From Rhodococcus rhodnii (GTDB taxonomy: Bacteria > Actinomycetota > Actinomycetes > Mycobacteriales > Pseudonocardiaceae): a DNA stretch of 64,000 bases. Below the pieces are notes generated by a model. The model searched no databases. It was given only the letters and a program-made list of their open reading frames with translations, and was not told where the DNA came from. Position 1 is the stretch's first letter; every line of letters begins with the position of its first letter. The position numbers and the translations under genes were made by a program. This document shows, in pieces, positions 26,237-35,091 of the stretch. The stretch lies in the NCBI GenBank assembly GCA_000720375.1, contig JOAA01000039.1:1-64000 (forward strand), in the 5' to 3' direction.

Positions 26237-27481
26237 TCAATGGTGCCGACGGGTGATCGCGTCGATTGCTCGGGCAGCACCGTCCTCCGCGGCGATCGCG
26301 CGGCTCGCTGCGACGGCGTTGTCGCGGTAGGCCCGATTCGAGACTGCGGCCTTGATCGCGGCGGCCAGGCTGTCGACGGACATCCGCTTCAGCGGAATCG
26401 CAGGCGTCGCAACACCCATCGCGGACATCCGCGCGGCCCAGAACGGCTGGTCAGCCAGAACGGGCATGGGTATGGTCGGGACGCCGGCCCGCAACGCCGC
26501 CGCGGCGGTTCCGGCCCCGGCGTGATGCGCGACCGCCGCCATCCGCGGGAAAAGCCAATCGTGTGGCGCCTCATCGATAGTGATCACGTCGTCCGCCACC
26601 ACGGACAGTTCGGCCCAGCCGGCCTGGATCACCCCACGGACACCGGCCTCACGCAGTGCGGCGAGCACCAGGGCACTCAGTTCCGCCGAGTTGTCCAGAT
26701 TCCGGCTGCCGAAGCCGACATAGACCGGCGCGGGCCCGGAGTCGAGGAAATCGGCCAGCCGGTCCGGTGGCGTCCAGTTCTTCGCCCGCCACGGCCACCA
26801 GTAGCCGACAACCTCAAGTTCCGTTCGCCAGTCCGCAGGCCGGGGCAGCACGCTGGGGCTGTATCCGTGCAGAACCGGCCAGTTCTCCATCCGGGACCGC
26901 AGTTCGCGGGCCGACAGCCGGGGCAGGCCGAAATCGGCTCGAATATCCTTGATCAAGCCATTGAACAATCGCCCCATCATATCAATGGTCAACCGGCCGG
27001 CCGCAAGATTACCCCACCGTCCCATGGAACGCCCGACCGCGATGACCGAGGGCGGGAACTCCCGGGTCGGAAACACCGGCTGCAGGAAAACACCCATACT
27101 GGGAACCCGCATTCCATCGGCGACATGAATGGCCAAAACGGCTGGCATCGATAACAGCATCAAGTCCACTCCGCGCTGGGCAGCGGCGTGAATTCCGTCG
27201 AGCAGTTCCCTGGTTTCCGCAGCGATGGCGCGCAGCAACCGGGGGAACTCGAACGGGCCGGACCATGCCCGGCCTGCCTGCCCGGACTGCGTCCACGACC
27301 CGGCCGCACGCGGATCGCCTGGCAACCCCCTGAACTCGATACCGCAGGCACTGACCAGGTCTTCGAATGGCTGATAGGCGGCGATCGCCACCTCGTGCCC
27401 CGCTTCGCGCAGCGCCACGCCAAGGCCCGTGTAGGGCGCGACATCACCCCGCGTCCCCACCGCGGCGATCATGATCCGCAC
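26237..27481 (-). CDS. UGT-type glycosyltransferase (sterol-glucosyltransferase-like)
   Basis: A 414-residue GT1-family glycosyltransferase with GT-B fold. The N-terminal motif MIAAVGTRGDVAPYTGLGVA and the LREAGHEVAIAAYQPFEDLV acceptor domain lead to the donor-binding block HHAGAGTAAAALRAGVPTIP, then MPVLADQPFWAARMSAMGV. These are characteristic of the sterol 3-beta-glucosyltransferase and vancomycin-GtfB-like group. It would transfer an activated sugar to a hydroxyl of a lipophilic acceptor. GTG 27,481 with GGGGG about 7 bases upstream begins the fold directly; an upstream GTG/ATG adds 14 residues. It is the first gene of the leftward arm, its start 241 bases from the divergent operon. No sugar-biosynthesis genes are present, so a common NDP-sugar is likely. 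Confidence 0.92.
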   Translation of the reverse strand: MRIMIAAVGTRGDVAPYTGLGVALREAGHEVAIAAYQPFEDLVSACGIEFRGLPGDPRAAGSWTQSGQAGRAWSGPFEFPRLLRAIAAETRELLDGIHAAAQRGVDLMLLSMPAVLAIHVADGMRVPSMGVFLQPVFPTREFPPSVIAVGRSMGRWGNLAAGRLTIDMMGRLFNGLIKDIRADFGLPRLSARELRSRMENWPVLHGYSPSVLPRPADWRTELEVVGYWWPWRAKNWTPPDRLADFLDSGPAPVYVGFGSRNLDNSAELSALVLAALREAGVRGVIQAGWAELSVVADDVITIDEAPHDWLFPRMAAVAHHAGAGTAAAALRAGVPTIPMPVLADQPFWAARMSAMGVATPAIPLKRMSVDSLAAAIKAAVSNRAYRDNAVAASRAIAAEDGAARAIDAITRRHH

Positions 27482-27722
27482 GTGTAGACCCCCATTCGAC
27501 TTCGCCCCAAATTCCACCCTCACGGATTCACGATTCTGCCGTAATGAGGCATGACACGGAAGCGACGGAGAAGCTCGCGACAGAAGACTGGGGTGGGGCG
27601 ATAGGGGTGACCAATGCTACGTTGATCTTATCGTCACCGAATGACCGGCCAGAACGGAAGACTCTTCTCGCCGAGAACGCGACATTTGCCTGGGACGCAT
27701 ACCGAGTCGGGGACAGATCTGG
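27482..27722. promoter_or_regulatory. divergent promoter region of the cluster
   Basis: A 241-base spacer separating the leftward glycosyltransferase-P450 arm from the rightward 13-gene operon. It is clearly lower in GC than the coding DNA (CGATTCTGCCGTAATGAGGC, and TTGATCTTATCGTCACCGAA at about 27,621-27,640). Both arms should start here, making it the natural target of the LAL regulator. No strong inverted repeat was found by eye. Confidence 0.5.
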
Positions 27723-30410
27723 ATGCGAATACTGACCAATTCAAGTCATTGCGCCGACATCCGCGAATACGGGGGTGCGAAGGCGCGCGGACTTTACGAC
27801 CTGGCCGATGCCGGGCTGAACGTGCCCCGCTGGGCGGTACTGGGCACGGACGTCTACCGCGATCCGCGCACCACCGGCCAGGTGGGCGACAGGCTGGCCG
27901 AGTTGCTCGGTATGTCCACTGTAGACAACTTGGCGGCTGTGTCCGCCCGGATCGCCGACCTCTTCGCGGAACTGTCCCTGCCCGGTGCGGTCATCGAACT
28001 CGCCGAGCAGGCGTACCACCACGTGGGCGCCGCACGGGTGGCAGTACGTTCGTCAGGCGAGGAGGAGGACGGCAGCGAGTTCTCGTTCGCCGGCCAGTTC
28101 GCGACTTTCCTCAATGTCGCCAGTGTGAGCGAGCTGTGTGAGCGCCTGAAGTCGTGCTGGGCATCGGTGTTCTCCGAGCGTGCCCTGCGATACCGGCTCG
28201 AACACGGGCTGCCGCCGCACGGGGCGGCCTGCGCGGTGATCGTGCAGGAAATGGTGGACTCCGATCGCAGCGGCGTGTTGTTCACCGCCGATCCGATCAC
28301 CGGCGGCCGGGACACATACGTGATCAGCTCGGTATACGGGTTGGGCGAAGGGCTGGTGTCCGGTGCGGTGGACGCGGACACGATCACGCTCGAGGCCACC
28401 AGCGGAGCGGTGGTGCGTACGGTGATCGGTGAGAAGCGAGAGCGGTTCGCCGCCGGCACGACCGGCAGCGGCTGCGCCGTGGTGCCGGTCCCGTCAGCTG
28501 AACGTGACTTGCTTTCCTTGAGTGACAAGGACATCGCACGGTTGCGCGAGGCCGGTGCGCGGATCACCGAGGCATTCCAGGCGCCGCAGGACATCGAGTG
28601 GGCCATCGCGGACGACTCGGTGTGGATCCTGCAAAGCAGGCCGATCACCACCCGCCAGCCGGCGCACGGCGAAGCAGTCGTGGCCGAACAGGCCGGTGAC
28701 GGCGAGTTCCGGATCTGGGACAACGCCAACATCATCGAGAGCTTCAGCGGTATCACCTCGCCGCTGACCTTCAGCTTCGCCGCGGATGTCTATGCCCGAA
28801 TCTACTGGCACTACGCCAAGGATCTGCGAGTACCGGCCGCGCAACTGCGGCAGATGGACGACTGGCTGCCGCACCTGCTCGGTCATTTCCACGGCCGCGT
28901 GTACTACAACCTGTTGCACTGGTATCGAATGGTTCGGCTGGCACCGGTCTACCCGCTCAACCGGAAGGTGCTGGAGGCATCGCTCGGTGTGGACGAGCCG
29001 CTTGCCGACGACGTGGCCGAAAGCCTTTACCCGTACACGTTCTCCTCGCCGCTACGCCGGCGATGGTCCCGAACGGTGACGACTGTCACGTTCACCAAGC
29101 GATTCTTGAGCATGAACCGTTTGGTCCGGCAGTTCATCCGCTACTTCTACCGGGCATACCGCGAGTTCGACAACGTCGACTACGACGCGCTGCCGGGTTC
29201 GGAGGTCTACCGCCGGTTCCGGTCACTGGAACGCGAGCTGATCGCGAAGTGGGGACCGATGATGGCGTTGGACGCGTCCCTGCTCATCTCGTTCGGCGCG
29301 CTGCACCTGTTGACCAAGCGATGGCTGCCGGACGCCCCGGAATGGTTCACGCCCGCGATCGCCAACCCCGGTCCAGACGTGGAGTCGGCCGAGCCCGCGC
29401 GTGCGCTGCTCGAGCTCGCCGCGACGGTGCGGGCCGACCCGGAATTGACAAGGCTGCTCACCACAACGTCCCCTGCTGATATCCGGGAAGCGTTGGCCGG
29501 CAACGACTTTCTCGCCGCCATCGACGACTACACCGAGCGCTACGGCTACCGCAGTGCGGACGAGTTGAAACTCGAAGTGCCGGATCTGCGCGAGGATCCG
29601 ACCAGCCTGTTCACCATGCTGCGCGGCGCGTTGGCCGAACCGCCTGCCACATCCACCGACGAGGCGGAGGCCTACTTGCGTGAGCACCTGCGCGGGCCGC
29701 GCCGGTGGGCGTACGAGGTCGTGCGCCGCAAGACCCGCAGCGGCCTGCTGAACCGGGAACGCTTGCGGTTCTGCCGAACCCGGGCATTCGGCTCGGCCAA
29801 GCGCATGCTGCGCGCGATGGGGCGGGACATGGCCCGGGCCGGCGTCATCGAGAACTGGGACGACGTCTTCATGCTCCGTCTCGCGGAAGTGCGCGCGGTG
29901 TTCGAGAACCCCGCCGCCATACCAGATCTGCGCAAACTGGTCGCGGTACGCAAGCGGCAGCGGCTCGCCGACGAGCAACTGCGCGCACCATCCCGGTTCG
30001 AGACAACAGGTTCCGACTACGCACCGGACATCCTGGCGCATGCGGGATGGGCGACTGGCGACGCCCGACGAACCGGGGTGCGCGAGTTGCGCGGGACACC
30101 CTCGTGTCCGGGCGTGGCCGAAGGTCCCGCAGTCGTCACCGACTCGCCGCTCAATGTCGACGGCGGCATTCTGGTGACTTATCGCACTGACCCCGGCTGG
30201 GTGACCGCGCTTCCCTCCGCGGCCGCGCTCGTGATCGAACGGGGCAGTCCGCTCACCCATGTCGCCATCGTCGCCCGCGAACTGGGGATTCCCACGGTGG
30301 TCCAGGTCAGCGCAGTGACCACGGAGATCCGCACCGGCATGCGGGTGCGGATCGACGGTGGGGCGGGCACGATCACCGTGCTCGACGAAGGCAAGGAGTC
30401 GGTCGGATGA
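27723..30410 (+). CDS. PEP-synthase/rifampin-phosphotransferase-like dikinase
   Basis: An 895-residue dikinase-type protein. The N-terminal ATP-grasp region (about 1-320) has GAKARGLYDLADAGLNVPRW, VAVRSSGEEEDGSEFSFAGQ, VQEMVDSDRSGVLFTADPIT and DIEWAI...QSRPIT. About 330-790 is a helical substrate region unlike PEP synthase. The C-terminal swivelling domain carries the phospho-histidine in GSPLTHVAIVARELGIP (His846). The order (ATP domain, middle domain, His domain) is that of rifampin phosphotransferase, which splits ATP to phosphorylate a hydroxyl; there is no PEP/pyruvate-binding barrel. It could phosphorylate a pathway intermediate or give resistance by phosphorylating the product. It is the first gene of the operon and overlaps the acyl-AMP ligase gene by 4 bases, favouring a biosynthetic role. 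Confidence 0.88.
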   Translation: MRILTNSSHCADIREYGGAKARGLYDLADAGLNVPRWAVLGTDVYRDPRTTGQVGDRLAELLGMSTVDNLAAVSARIADLFAELSLPGAVIELAEQAYHHVGAARVAVRSSGEEEDGSEFSFAGQFATFLNVASVSELCERLKSCWASVFSERALRYRLEHGLPPHGAACAVIVQEMVDSDRSGVLFTADPITGGRDTYVISSVYGLGEGLVSGAVDADTITLEATSGAVVRTVIGEKRERFAAGTTGSGCAVVPVPSAERDLLSLSDKDIARLREAGARITEAFQAPQDIEWAIADDSVWILQSRPITTRQPAHGEAVVAEQAGDGEFRIWDNANIIESFSGITSPLTFSFAADVYARIYWHYAKDLRVPAAQLRQMDDWLPHLLGHFHGRVYYNLLHWYRMVRLAPVYPLNRKVLEASLGVDEPLADDVAESLYPYTFSSPLRRRWSRTVTTVTFTKRFLSMNRLVRQFIRYFYRAYREFDNVDYDALPGSEVYRRFRSLERELIAKWGPMMALDASLLISFGALHLLTKRWLPDAPEWFTPAIANPGPDVESAEPARALLELAATVRADPELTRLLTTTSPADIREALAGNDFLAAIDDYTERYGYRSADELKLEVPDLREDPTSLFTMLRGALAEPPATSTDEAEAYLREHLRGPRRWAYEVVRRKTRSGLLNRERLRFCRTRAFGSAKRMLRAMGRDMARAGVIENWDDVFMLRLAEVRAVFENPAAIPDLRKLVAVRKRQRLADEQLRAPSRFETTGSDYAPDILAHAGWATGDARRTGVRELRGTPSCPGVAEGPAVVTDSPLNVDGGILVTYRTDPGWVTALPSAAALVIERGSPLTHVAIVARELGIPTVVQVSAVTTEIRTGMRVRIDGGAGTITVLDEGKESVG

Positions 30411-32071
30411 CGAACGCGCTCCGGGCCTGGCTGACCGATCCACATCCCAGTCGCGGCGTGCACCTCGCCGAGGACGCCGGTGGCTGGACGTTCCACTCGT
30501 ACCCGGATCTCGCGAGCTCGGCCCGGCGGGTCGCGACCGCGCTGATCGATGACGGGGTGCGGCCCGGCGATGTGGTGTGCGTCCTGATGCCGACCGGTTT
30601 TCAGTGCCTGTCTGCGATCTTCGGCGCATGGGTGGCCGGTGCGGCGGTCTGCCTGGTCGCTCCGCCCGCGTTCGCCACGACGGCCGGCTATCCGGCGCAG
30701 GCAGCCGCGATCCTGCGGCAGGCGGCGCCGGTGCTGACCGTCGTCTCCGAAGACCTGGCACCGTTGGCCGCGCAGGCGCTGGCCATGGCCGGGCTGCCGG
30801 GCCGCGAGTGGATCTGGCGGGAGGCCGCAGGCCGCGCCGAGCTCCGCGAGCCCGCTGACCTCGCACTGCTGCAGTTCACGTCGGGTTCGAGCGGACAGTC
30901 CAGTGGTGTCCGAGTCACCTGGGACAACCTGATGGCCAACATCGAGCTGATCCAGCACTGGCTGACTTGGCGGGACGGCGACAGCGCCGTCTCCTGGCTG
31001 CCGCTGTACCACGATATGGGGCTGATCGGCTGTCTGCTCACCACCGTGGCCGGCCAGGGTGATCTCTCGCTGATGCGGCCGGCTCAGTTCATCCGTGACC
31101 CCTACCGCTGGCTCGACCGCCTCACGACAGCCACCCACACCGCGTCCCCGCCGTTCGGATTCGACTACACCACCCGGCGGCTGCGGCCGGACCGACTGTC
31201 TGGAATGGACCTTTCGCGGTGGCGAACCGCCATCGTGGGGGCGGAACCGATCGACCCAGGAGTCTTGGAACGCTTCGCGCTGCTGGCCGAACCGGCCGGG
31301 TTCACCAGCGCGGTGTATCTGCCCGCATACGGCTTGGCCGAGGCCACGCTCGCGGTCAGCGGCGACGCCGCCAACGCTGCCCCATTGCTCGCTCGCCCCG
31401 CCCCTGAGTCGCTCCGCTTCGGCGAGAAGGTACACGTCGCCGAGACCGGTCGGCTCGGCACGCGGCGAGCGGAGCCTGGCTGGCTGGTCGGCTGCGGCAC
31501 CCCAGGCCCCGGTGTCGAACTCGCCGTGCTCGACCACGCTGGACGACCGTTACCCGAAGGGCACCTTGGCGAGATCGCGGTGACCGGCCGGTCCACGACG
31601 CACGGCTATCAGGCCGGCCGAGCCGGCTCGTCGACCCGGTACGTCGACGGCCAGCTGCGCACCGGCGATGCCGGGTTCGTCCACAGTGGTCAGCTTTTCG
31701 TGCTCGGCCGGATGGGCGACAGCCTGAAGGTGCGTGGCCGCAGCGTCTATGTCGAGGATCTGGAGTCCACAGTGGTGGCCGAGACCGGATTGGCGCGGTC
31801 GAAGTGCGCGGTGGTCAGCATGGCCGGCGGGCCGTCCACCGGTGTCGTGCTGTTCGCCGAGGCGCCGGACGGGCGCTGGGCCGAGCAAGCGTACCGGGTG
31901 TTGCGCGCGCAACTCGGACCGGAGGTGGAGATTCGTGTGGTGGCCGGCGGTAGCGGGCTGATCCGGCGCACGTCGAGCGGCAAGCCGCGGCGGCGGCACA
32001 TGTGGGAGCGGCTGCGGGCCGGTCGGCTCGTCGACGCACGGACACTGCTGGCGACAGAGGGTGGGGCATGA
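30407..32071 (+). CDS. fatty acyl-AMP ligase-like (FAAL/adenylation) enzyme
   Basis: A 554-residue ANL-superfamily enzyme. The ATP loop is LLQFTSGSSGQSSGVRVTWD, SWLPLYHDMGLIGCLLTTV is typical of FAALs, YGLAEATLAV is the A5 motif, and TGDAGFVHSGQLFVLGRMGD carries the A7/A8 hinge. The C-terminus has TSSGKPRRRHMWE with the catalytic Lys. FAALs activate an acid as its AMP ester and load it on a carrier protein instead of CoA; an ACP gene lies two genes on. The substrate cannot be read from the sequence. A rare TTA codon is at 31,550-31,552. Four-base overlaps on both sides imply translational coupling. Confidence 0.9.
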   Translation: MTNALRAWLTDPHPSRGVHLAEDAGGWTFHSYPDLASSARRVATALIDDGVRPGDVVCVLMPTGFQCLSAIFGAWVAGAAVCLVAPPAFATTAGYPAQAAAILRQAAPVLTVVSEDLAPLAAQALAMAGLPGREWIWREAAGRAELREPADLALLQFTSGSSGQSSGVRVTWDNLMANIELIQHWLTWRDGDSAVSWLPLYHDMGLIGCLLTTVAGQGDLSLMRPAQFIRDPYRWLDRLTTATHTASPPFGFDYTTRRLRPDRLSGMDLSRWRTAIVGAEPIDPGVLERFALLAEPAGFTSAVYLPAYGLAEATLAVSGDAANAAPLLARPAPESLRFGEKVHVAETGRLGTRRAEPGWLVGCGTPGPGVELAVLDHAGRPLPEGHLGEIAVTGRSTTHGYQAGRAGSSTRYVDGQLRTGDAGFVHSGQLFVLGRMGDSLKVRGRSVYVEDLESTVVAETGLARSKCAVVSMAGGPSTGVVLFAEAPDGRWAEQAYRVLRAQLGPEVEIRVVAGGSGLIRRTSSGKPRRRHMWERLRAGRLVDARTLLATEGGA

Positions 32072-33696
32072 TCCTGGACGTCGAATACCTGCGGGATCTG
32101 CTGGCGCGGACCATGGACCGGGTGGACGCGCCGGACGGCTGTGCGGTGCTGCTGGAGGGATCGATCGCCGAGGGATTCGGCAACTCCTCGTCGGATATCG
32201 ACTTCCTTGTCATCGTGGACGAGGCGGCCGACCAGCCGACGATGCCCTCGATCCTGTTCATCGACGGCCGGCGGGTGGAAGTGCGCACCCGTTCGGCACG
32301 GCAACTCGCCGAGCAGTTCGATCACGTCCGCGCCGCGGCCGCCACCCGCCGGGTGGTGAAGCTCTCGGAGGACGTGCTCAACCGGTGTCAACGACTGCTG
32401 CACGGAGTTCCGTTACGCGACAAGGAACTCATCGGCCGAGTCCAGGGGTTGTTCGACCACCGCGAGTTCGCCGGCGTCATGCGGACATGGTGGGCGCACC
32501 GGGCACGGCAGGCCATGCGGTACGCCATCGCGTTGGCCGAAATGCACGACTATGACGAGGCGGTGAGCTGGGCACGGGCCGCGCTGACATCGGGCGCCAA
32601 ATCGTGGGCCGCTGGGCGTGGTGAGACCTACCTCGAGCCGAAATGGCTGCCACTGCAACTGGACCGGCTGGGCGGCGACGAATCCGCGGAGTTCCGGGCC
32701 TTGGAATCCCGGACACCGGATCTGCTGCCGTCGGACTACCTTGCCGCGTGCCGCGAACTGCTCGCGGCGTTCGGAATCGATGGCATCACACCGGCAGGCC
32801 AGCAGATCACGGTTGAGCGCGCGCCGGGAGTGACCACGTGGCCGATCGGCGAACGGGTGCATGTGGTCCGTGACAAGCGGGACGTGTTCGTGTTCGGCGA
32901 CCAGGCCGGTCGGACATGGCAGTCAGTCGTGTTCGGCCGCCCACTCGCCGATGTGCTGTCCCGGATGTCGTCGGACGCCACGGCGTCGATGGCGCAGTTC
33001 GTCCGGCTGGGGCTCGTCCGGCTGGCGTGGCACGGAAACAGGATCCTCCCGTCGCTCCCCCTCAGCGCGCCGACCGGCCCGATCACTCCGCCGCCGAGCA
33101 GGGTCCGGCCGATCGTGACACTCGGCGGCGCGGTGGTCGCCCGCGAGGCCGCCATCGACCTCGTTCCGTTGCCAGCCAGGCGTTTCGGTGCGGCCGCGAT
33201 GACACTGGTCTGGTCCAACGTGCTGATCGAGAACGCGCGGGAGGACCTCGACGGCGCACTGGACCGGGGCCAGTGGCGGGTCGCCGAACTGACCGCGCGC
33301 CGCGTCGTGCAGGCTTGCCTGCGGGGTTTGCTGAGCGCGCACGGGGTGAACCCGCTGCCGCCCGACTCGGATCTGATCCGTCGGCTGCCCCTGCTCGACT
33401 CACTGGCCGACGAGATCGCGACGGCCGCACGAGAGCTTGACCACGTCGTCATCAACGATGCCGGGCAAGGAAGCGACGTGCTGGTCCGGGTGGAGAGATT
33501 CGTGGCACGCGTCCGCGCCGACATCGACGCCCGGGCGTTCCCGGCCAGCTTCCACTCCGAGGACGCATGGCAGGCCACTTTGGACATCGGATACGACTGG
33601 TTGCGGCTTGGCGCCTACCTGGCGGCGGAGCTGCCGATCGACGAAGCGCGAGACCTGCTCACCAGCGGTGGAGCACAACCCCACACGGTCGACTGA
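32068..33696 (+). CDS. nucleotidyltransferase-fold protein of unknown role
   Basis: A 542-residue protein. Residues about 25-55 are the nucleotidyltransferase (pol-beta-type) core: LLEGSIAEGFGNSSSDIDFL, with Gly31-Ser32 and metal-binding Asp43 and Asp45, as in MNT and aminoglycoside adenylyltransferases. The remaining 480 residues are mostly helical and match no family I know. Helical middle parts contain ARQAMRYAIALAEMHDYDEA. ATG 32,068 overlaps the acyl-AMP ligase stop (ATGA). A rare TTA codon occurs at 32,413-32,415. Possible roles are nucleotidylation of a pathway intermediate, or regulation of the ACP or ligase by AMP transfer. This is one of the least explained parts of the cluster. Confidence 0.75.
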   Translation: MILDVEYLRDLLARTMDRVDAPDGCAVLLEGSIAEGFGNSSSDIDFLVIVDEAADQPTMPSILFIDGRRVEVRTRSARQLAEQFDHVRAAAATRRVVKLSEDVLNRCQRLLHGVPLRDKELIGRVQGLFDHREFAGVMRTWWAHRARQAMRYAIALAEMHDYDEAVSWARAALTSGAKSWAAGRGETYLEPKWLPLQLDRLGGDESAEFRALESRTPDLLPSDYLAACRELLAAFGIDGITPAGQQITVERAPGVTTWPIGERVHVVRDKRDVFVFGDQAGRTWQSVVFGRPLADVLSRMSSDATASMAQFVRLGLVRLAWHGNRILPSLPLSAPTGPITPPPSRVRPIVTLGGAVVAREAAIDLVPLPARRFGAAAMTLVWSNVLIENAREDLDGALDRGQWRVAELTARRVVQACLRGLLSAHGVNPLPPDSDLIRRLPLLDSLADEIATAARELDHVVINDAGQGSDVLVRVERFVARVRADIDARAFPASFHSEDAWQATLDIGYDWLRLGAYLAAELPIDEARDLLTSGGAQPHTVD

Positions 33697-33700
33697 ACGG

Positions 33701-33973
33701 ATGGTGATGCCAGTGGCAGCCAGCGAACATCAACTGCGCCAGGAGACCCACGCGCTCGTCGGGGCCATGGCACCGCAACCGACGTCCGAGCTGACCGACC
33801 GCACCCGGCTGGTCGGCGATCTGGGCTACGACTCGGTCCGGTTGATCGAGCTGATGATGGCGCTGGAGCAGATGTTCGATCTGCCGCGGGTCGAACAGGA
33901 CATTGTGGACCCGGCGGGCACCGTCGGCGATGTGGTCCGGTTGGTGCTGGAGATCAACGGGAGGCCGGCATGA
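33701..33973 (+). CDS. acyl carrier protein
   Basis: A 90-residue stand-alone carrier protein. The phosphopantetheine site is GDLGYDSVRLIELMMALEQM with Ser45 in the DSxxxxEL context, and four helices are predicted. ATG 33,701 follows the nucleotidyltransferase stop by four bases; ATG 33,707 is an alternative start. It would hold the acyl group provided by the acyl-AMP ligase two genes upstream and present it to the reductase, which overlaps its stop by 4 bases, and to the AfsA-like enzyme. A phosphopantetheinyl transferase is not encoded in the window, so a host enzyme must prime it. Confidence 0.92.
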   Translation: MVMPVAASEHQLRQETHALVGAMAPQPTSELTDRTRLVGDLGYDSVRLIELMMALEQMFDLPRVEQDIVDPAGTVGDVVRLVLEINGRPA

Positions 33974-35091
33974 CCGATGACGGAATGGTGGTGCTGGTGA
34001 CCGGTGCGGCCGGACTTCTCGGCGCCGAGGTCACCGCCAGGCTCGCCGAAGCGGGGCACCACGTCATCGCGATGGCTCACCACACCCAAGAACTGGTGCG
34101 CAACAACGGGACACCGATCCGGACTGTGGCACACGACCGGCCGAAACCGGGCACGGTGTCGGTGATCGCCGGTGACGTGACCGCGGCCGGCCTCGGACTG
34201 TCGTCGGAGCTTTGGCACAAGCTGTCGACGGGTCTGGACCGCATCGTGCACTGCGCCGCGATCACCGGCTTCGGCCATCCGGACAGCCGCTACCAGGCGG
34301 TGAATCTGGACGGCACCGCGAATGTGCTGGCGCTGGCCCGGTCACGCAAGATTCCCTTGGTGCATGTCAGCACGGCGTACGTGTGCGGCGAGCGGCGCGG
34401 TCTGATCGCCGAACACGAACTGGACGTCGGCCAGCGGCTGGCGAACGCCTACGAGGACAGCAAACTCCAAGCGGAAACCCTGGTCCGCAAGGCACAGGCG
34501 GACGGACTGGCCGCCACCATCGTACGGCCGAGCATCGTCACCGGCGCCGAGCGCACCGGCGTGGTCCGTGAGTTCAAGAACCTGTACGTGGTTCTCAAAC
34601 TGGTGGCCGAGGGCAAGGTCCGAACGATTCCGGGAAACTACAACGCCTGTCTCGACCTGGTCCCCGTCGACTATGTCGCGGACCTCGTCACGGCCGCCGC
34701 GATCCGGTTCGCCGAGGCGAACGGGCAGACCTTCCACGCGGTCGGCGGCGCGCTGACCCTCCGCGACGTCTCCGATGTACTGGCGGAATTCCCCTCCTGC
34801 CAGGTTCCCCGGTTCGTCCCGTCGAGGAGCTTCGACCTGGCCCGGCTCGCGGCATCGGAACAGGCTTACCACGCGCGGATCGTCTCGTTGTACGAGAGCT
34901 ACTTCCGCCGTGACATCCGGTTCGACACCACGGCGGCCCGGCGATTCAGCCGGCGCAAGGCACCGGCCTGCGGACCGCGCTACCTACGCAGGCTGATCGA
35001 CCACTGCTTCGCCACCGGCTATCTCGGCGACCCGCTGCCCGGCGTGGCCGAGGTGCTGGGTGGGCTCGCGACGCGAGGAGAGCGGACATGA
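33970..35091 (+). CDS. thioester-reductase-like extended SDR
   Basis: A 373-residue NAD(P)-dependent extended short-chain dehydrogenase of the fatty-acyl/thioester-reductase (NAD_binding_4) group. The cofactor motif is VTGAAGLLGAEVTARLAEAG, and HCAAITGFG and VNLDGTANVLALA follow. The catalytic Tyr-x-x-x-Lys is YEDSKLQAE, and VRPSIVTGAERTG completes the family order. Such enzymes release an ACP- or PCP-bound acyl chain reductively as an aldehyde or alcohol. Following an acyl-AMP ligase and ACP, this is its most likely role; an NDP-sugar or steroid epimerase/dehydrogenase is the alternative. It overlaps neighbours by 4 bases each side. Confidence 0.85.
   Translation: MTDDGMVVLVTGAAGLLGAEVTARLAEAGHHVIAMAHHTQELVRNNGTPIRTVAHDRPKPGTVSVIAGDVTAAGLGLSSELWHKLSTGLDRIVHCAAITGFGHPDSRYQAVNLDGTANVLALARSRKIPLVHVSTAYVCGERRGLIAEHELDVGQRLANAYEDSKLQAETLVRKAQADGLAATIVRPSIVTGAERTGVVREFKNLYVVLKLVAEGKVRTIPGNYNACLDLVPVDYVADLVTAAAIRFAEANGQTFHAVGGALTLRDVSDVLAEFPSCQVPRFVPSRSFDLARLAASEQAYHARIVSLYESYFRRDIRFDTTAARRFSRRKAPACGPRYLRRLIDHCFATGYLGDPLPGVAEVLGGLATRGERT

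Noticed and set aside
25103..27154. Long + strand open frame (683 codons) across 25.1-27.2 kb
   Set aside because: Antisense of the P450 and glycosyltransferase; GC3-driven open frame with no recognised motif.
27723..30410. Calling the dikinase a housekeeping PEP synthase
   Set aside because: The PEP/pyruvate-binding TIM barrel is absent, and the middle region matches phosphotransferase architecture instead.
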